From NCBI RefSeq assembly GCF_001865995.1, contig NZ_MLQQ01000001.1:744001-808000 (forward strand): a DNA stretch of 64,000 nt, in the 5' to 3' direction. Source of the stretch: Anaerobacillus arseniciselenatis (GTDB taxonomy: Bacteria; Bacillota; Bacilli; Bacillales; Anaerobacillaceae). Below are positions 63,944-64,000 of this stretch, piece after piece (within the stretch, counting starts at the first letter, position 1; each line of letters starts with the position of its first letter). The notes beneath the pieces were generated by a model. It saw only the letters and a program-made list of their open reading frames with translations. It ran no database searches and was not told where the DNA came from. Made by a program: the position numbers and the translations under genes.

Positions 63944-64000
63944 TTATGATAAATATTGTTGTACAAGTCGATTAACTATTGTGCCGTCCGTTTTACCTTT
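63944..64000 (-). CDS. yqeY: GatB/YqeY domain protein, C-terminal end (partial)
   Basis: The last 18 codons are visible: KGKTDGTIVNRLVQQYLS then TAA. The G-K-x-D-G-x-x-V-N-x-L-V motif is the C-terminal end of YqeY/GatB-tail proteins, whose B. subtilis gene lies just before yqeZ. The gene continues beyond the right edge. Confidence 0.8.
   Translation of the reverse strand, partial: KGKTDGTIVNRLVQQYLS

Overview
The window is a chromosomal segment of a low-GC, endospore-forming Firmicute of the family Bacillaceae, outside the close B. subtilis group. The evidence is gene content and order that follow the B. subtilis yqeY/yqfA to yqgN stretch (yqeY, nfeD-floA, yqfC-yqfD-phoH-pgpH-ybeY-dgkA-cdd-era, recO, ccpN, yqfL, yqxD-dnaG-sigA, cccA, trmK-nif3, ispH, yqfQ, cshB, nfo, yqfT, zur, ispG, yqgB, sodA, yqgE, pbpA, 5-FCL), strong GGAGG ribosome sites, many TTG/GTG starts, sporulation genes yqfC/yqfD, and promoters resembling sigma-A, sigma-W and sigma-E sites. 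Most of the backbone lies on the minus strand.

Layout. 1-3.7 kb: small membrane protein, L-lactate dehydrogenase, MoeB/ThiF-type adenylyltransferase, 5-formyl-THF cyclo-ligase and a Cys-poor ribosomal protein L33. 3.7-8.9 kb: an accessory four-gene minus-strand operon for an intracellular polysaccharide (orphan GH15-type N-domain, sugar-phosphate nucleotidyltransferase, a 930-aa GH57 branching enzyme fused to a GT4 glycosyltransferase, DUF4912 protein). 9-16.9 kb: small membrane/LysM-like proteins, PBP2A, YqgE, SodA, UppP, a HesB-like protein. 16.97-17.4 kb: five tRNAs (Asn-Met-His-Ile2-Ser in transcription order). 17.9-27.4 kb: Na/Pi transporter, YqgB, NfeD-type protein with a sigma-W-like promoter, YpuA, an MFS pump, YqfZ-IspG, YqfX, a nucleotidase. 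27.4-35.2 kb: metal and polyphosphate block: zur, znuBC-like, ppx-ppk, mntBC-like with operator-like palindromes. 35.6-44.8 kb: yqfT, nfo, cshB, yqfQ, a CarD-family factor, ispH, nif3, trmK, cccA. 44.9-51.9 kb: macromolecular synthesis operon yqxD-dnaG-sigA, yqfL, ccpN, recO, yqzL; glyQS is not at its usual place between recO and ccpN. 52.1-64 kb: era-cdd-DUF502-dgkA-ybeY-pgpH-phoH-yqfD-yqfC, then the sigma-W-type nfeD-floA operon, and the tail of yqeY.

What stands out besides the genes is the intergenic DNA. It is full of non-coding dispersed repeats of several unrelated families: (i) hairpins with a conserved interior but different outer stems that stay self-complementary in each copy (nine places); (ii) a MITE-like palindrome of about 85-115 bp with GTGAATTTCATAATT termini (six copies); (iii) AGAAAAGCG-type repeats (four); (iv) GTGTCC/GGGACA hairpins at gene ends, including a nearly identical 120-bp pair in opposite orientation that brackets 7.5 kb. 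No transposase, integrase, phage gene or CRISPR array is seen.

The most system-like candidate is the polysaccharide operon: nucleotide-sugar synthesis, polymerisation and branching appear combined in one small locus, with the last two steps in a single polypeptide. Function assignments there are by family motif and context, and the polymer is not known from sequence.
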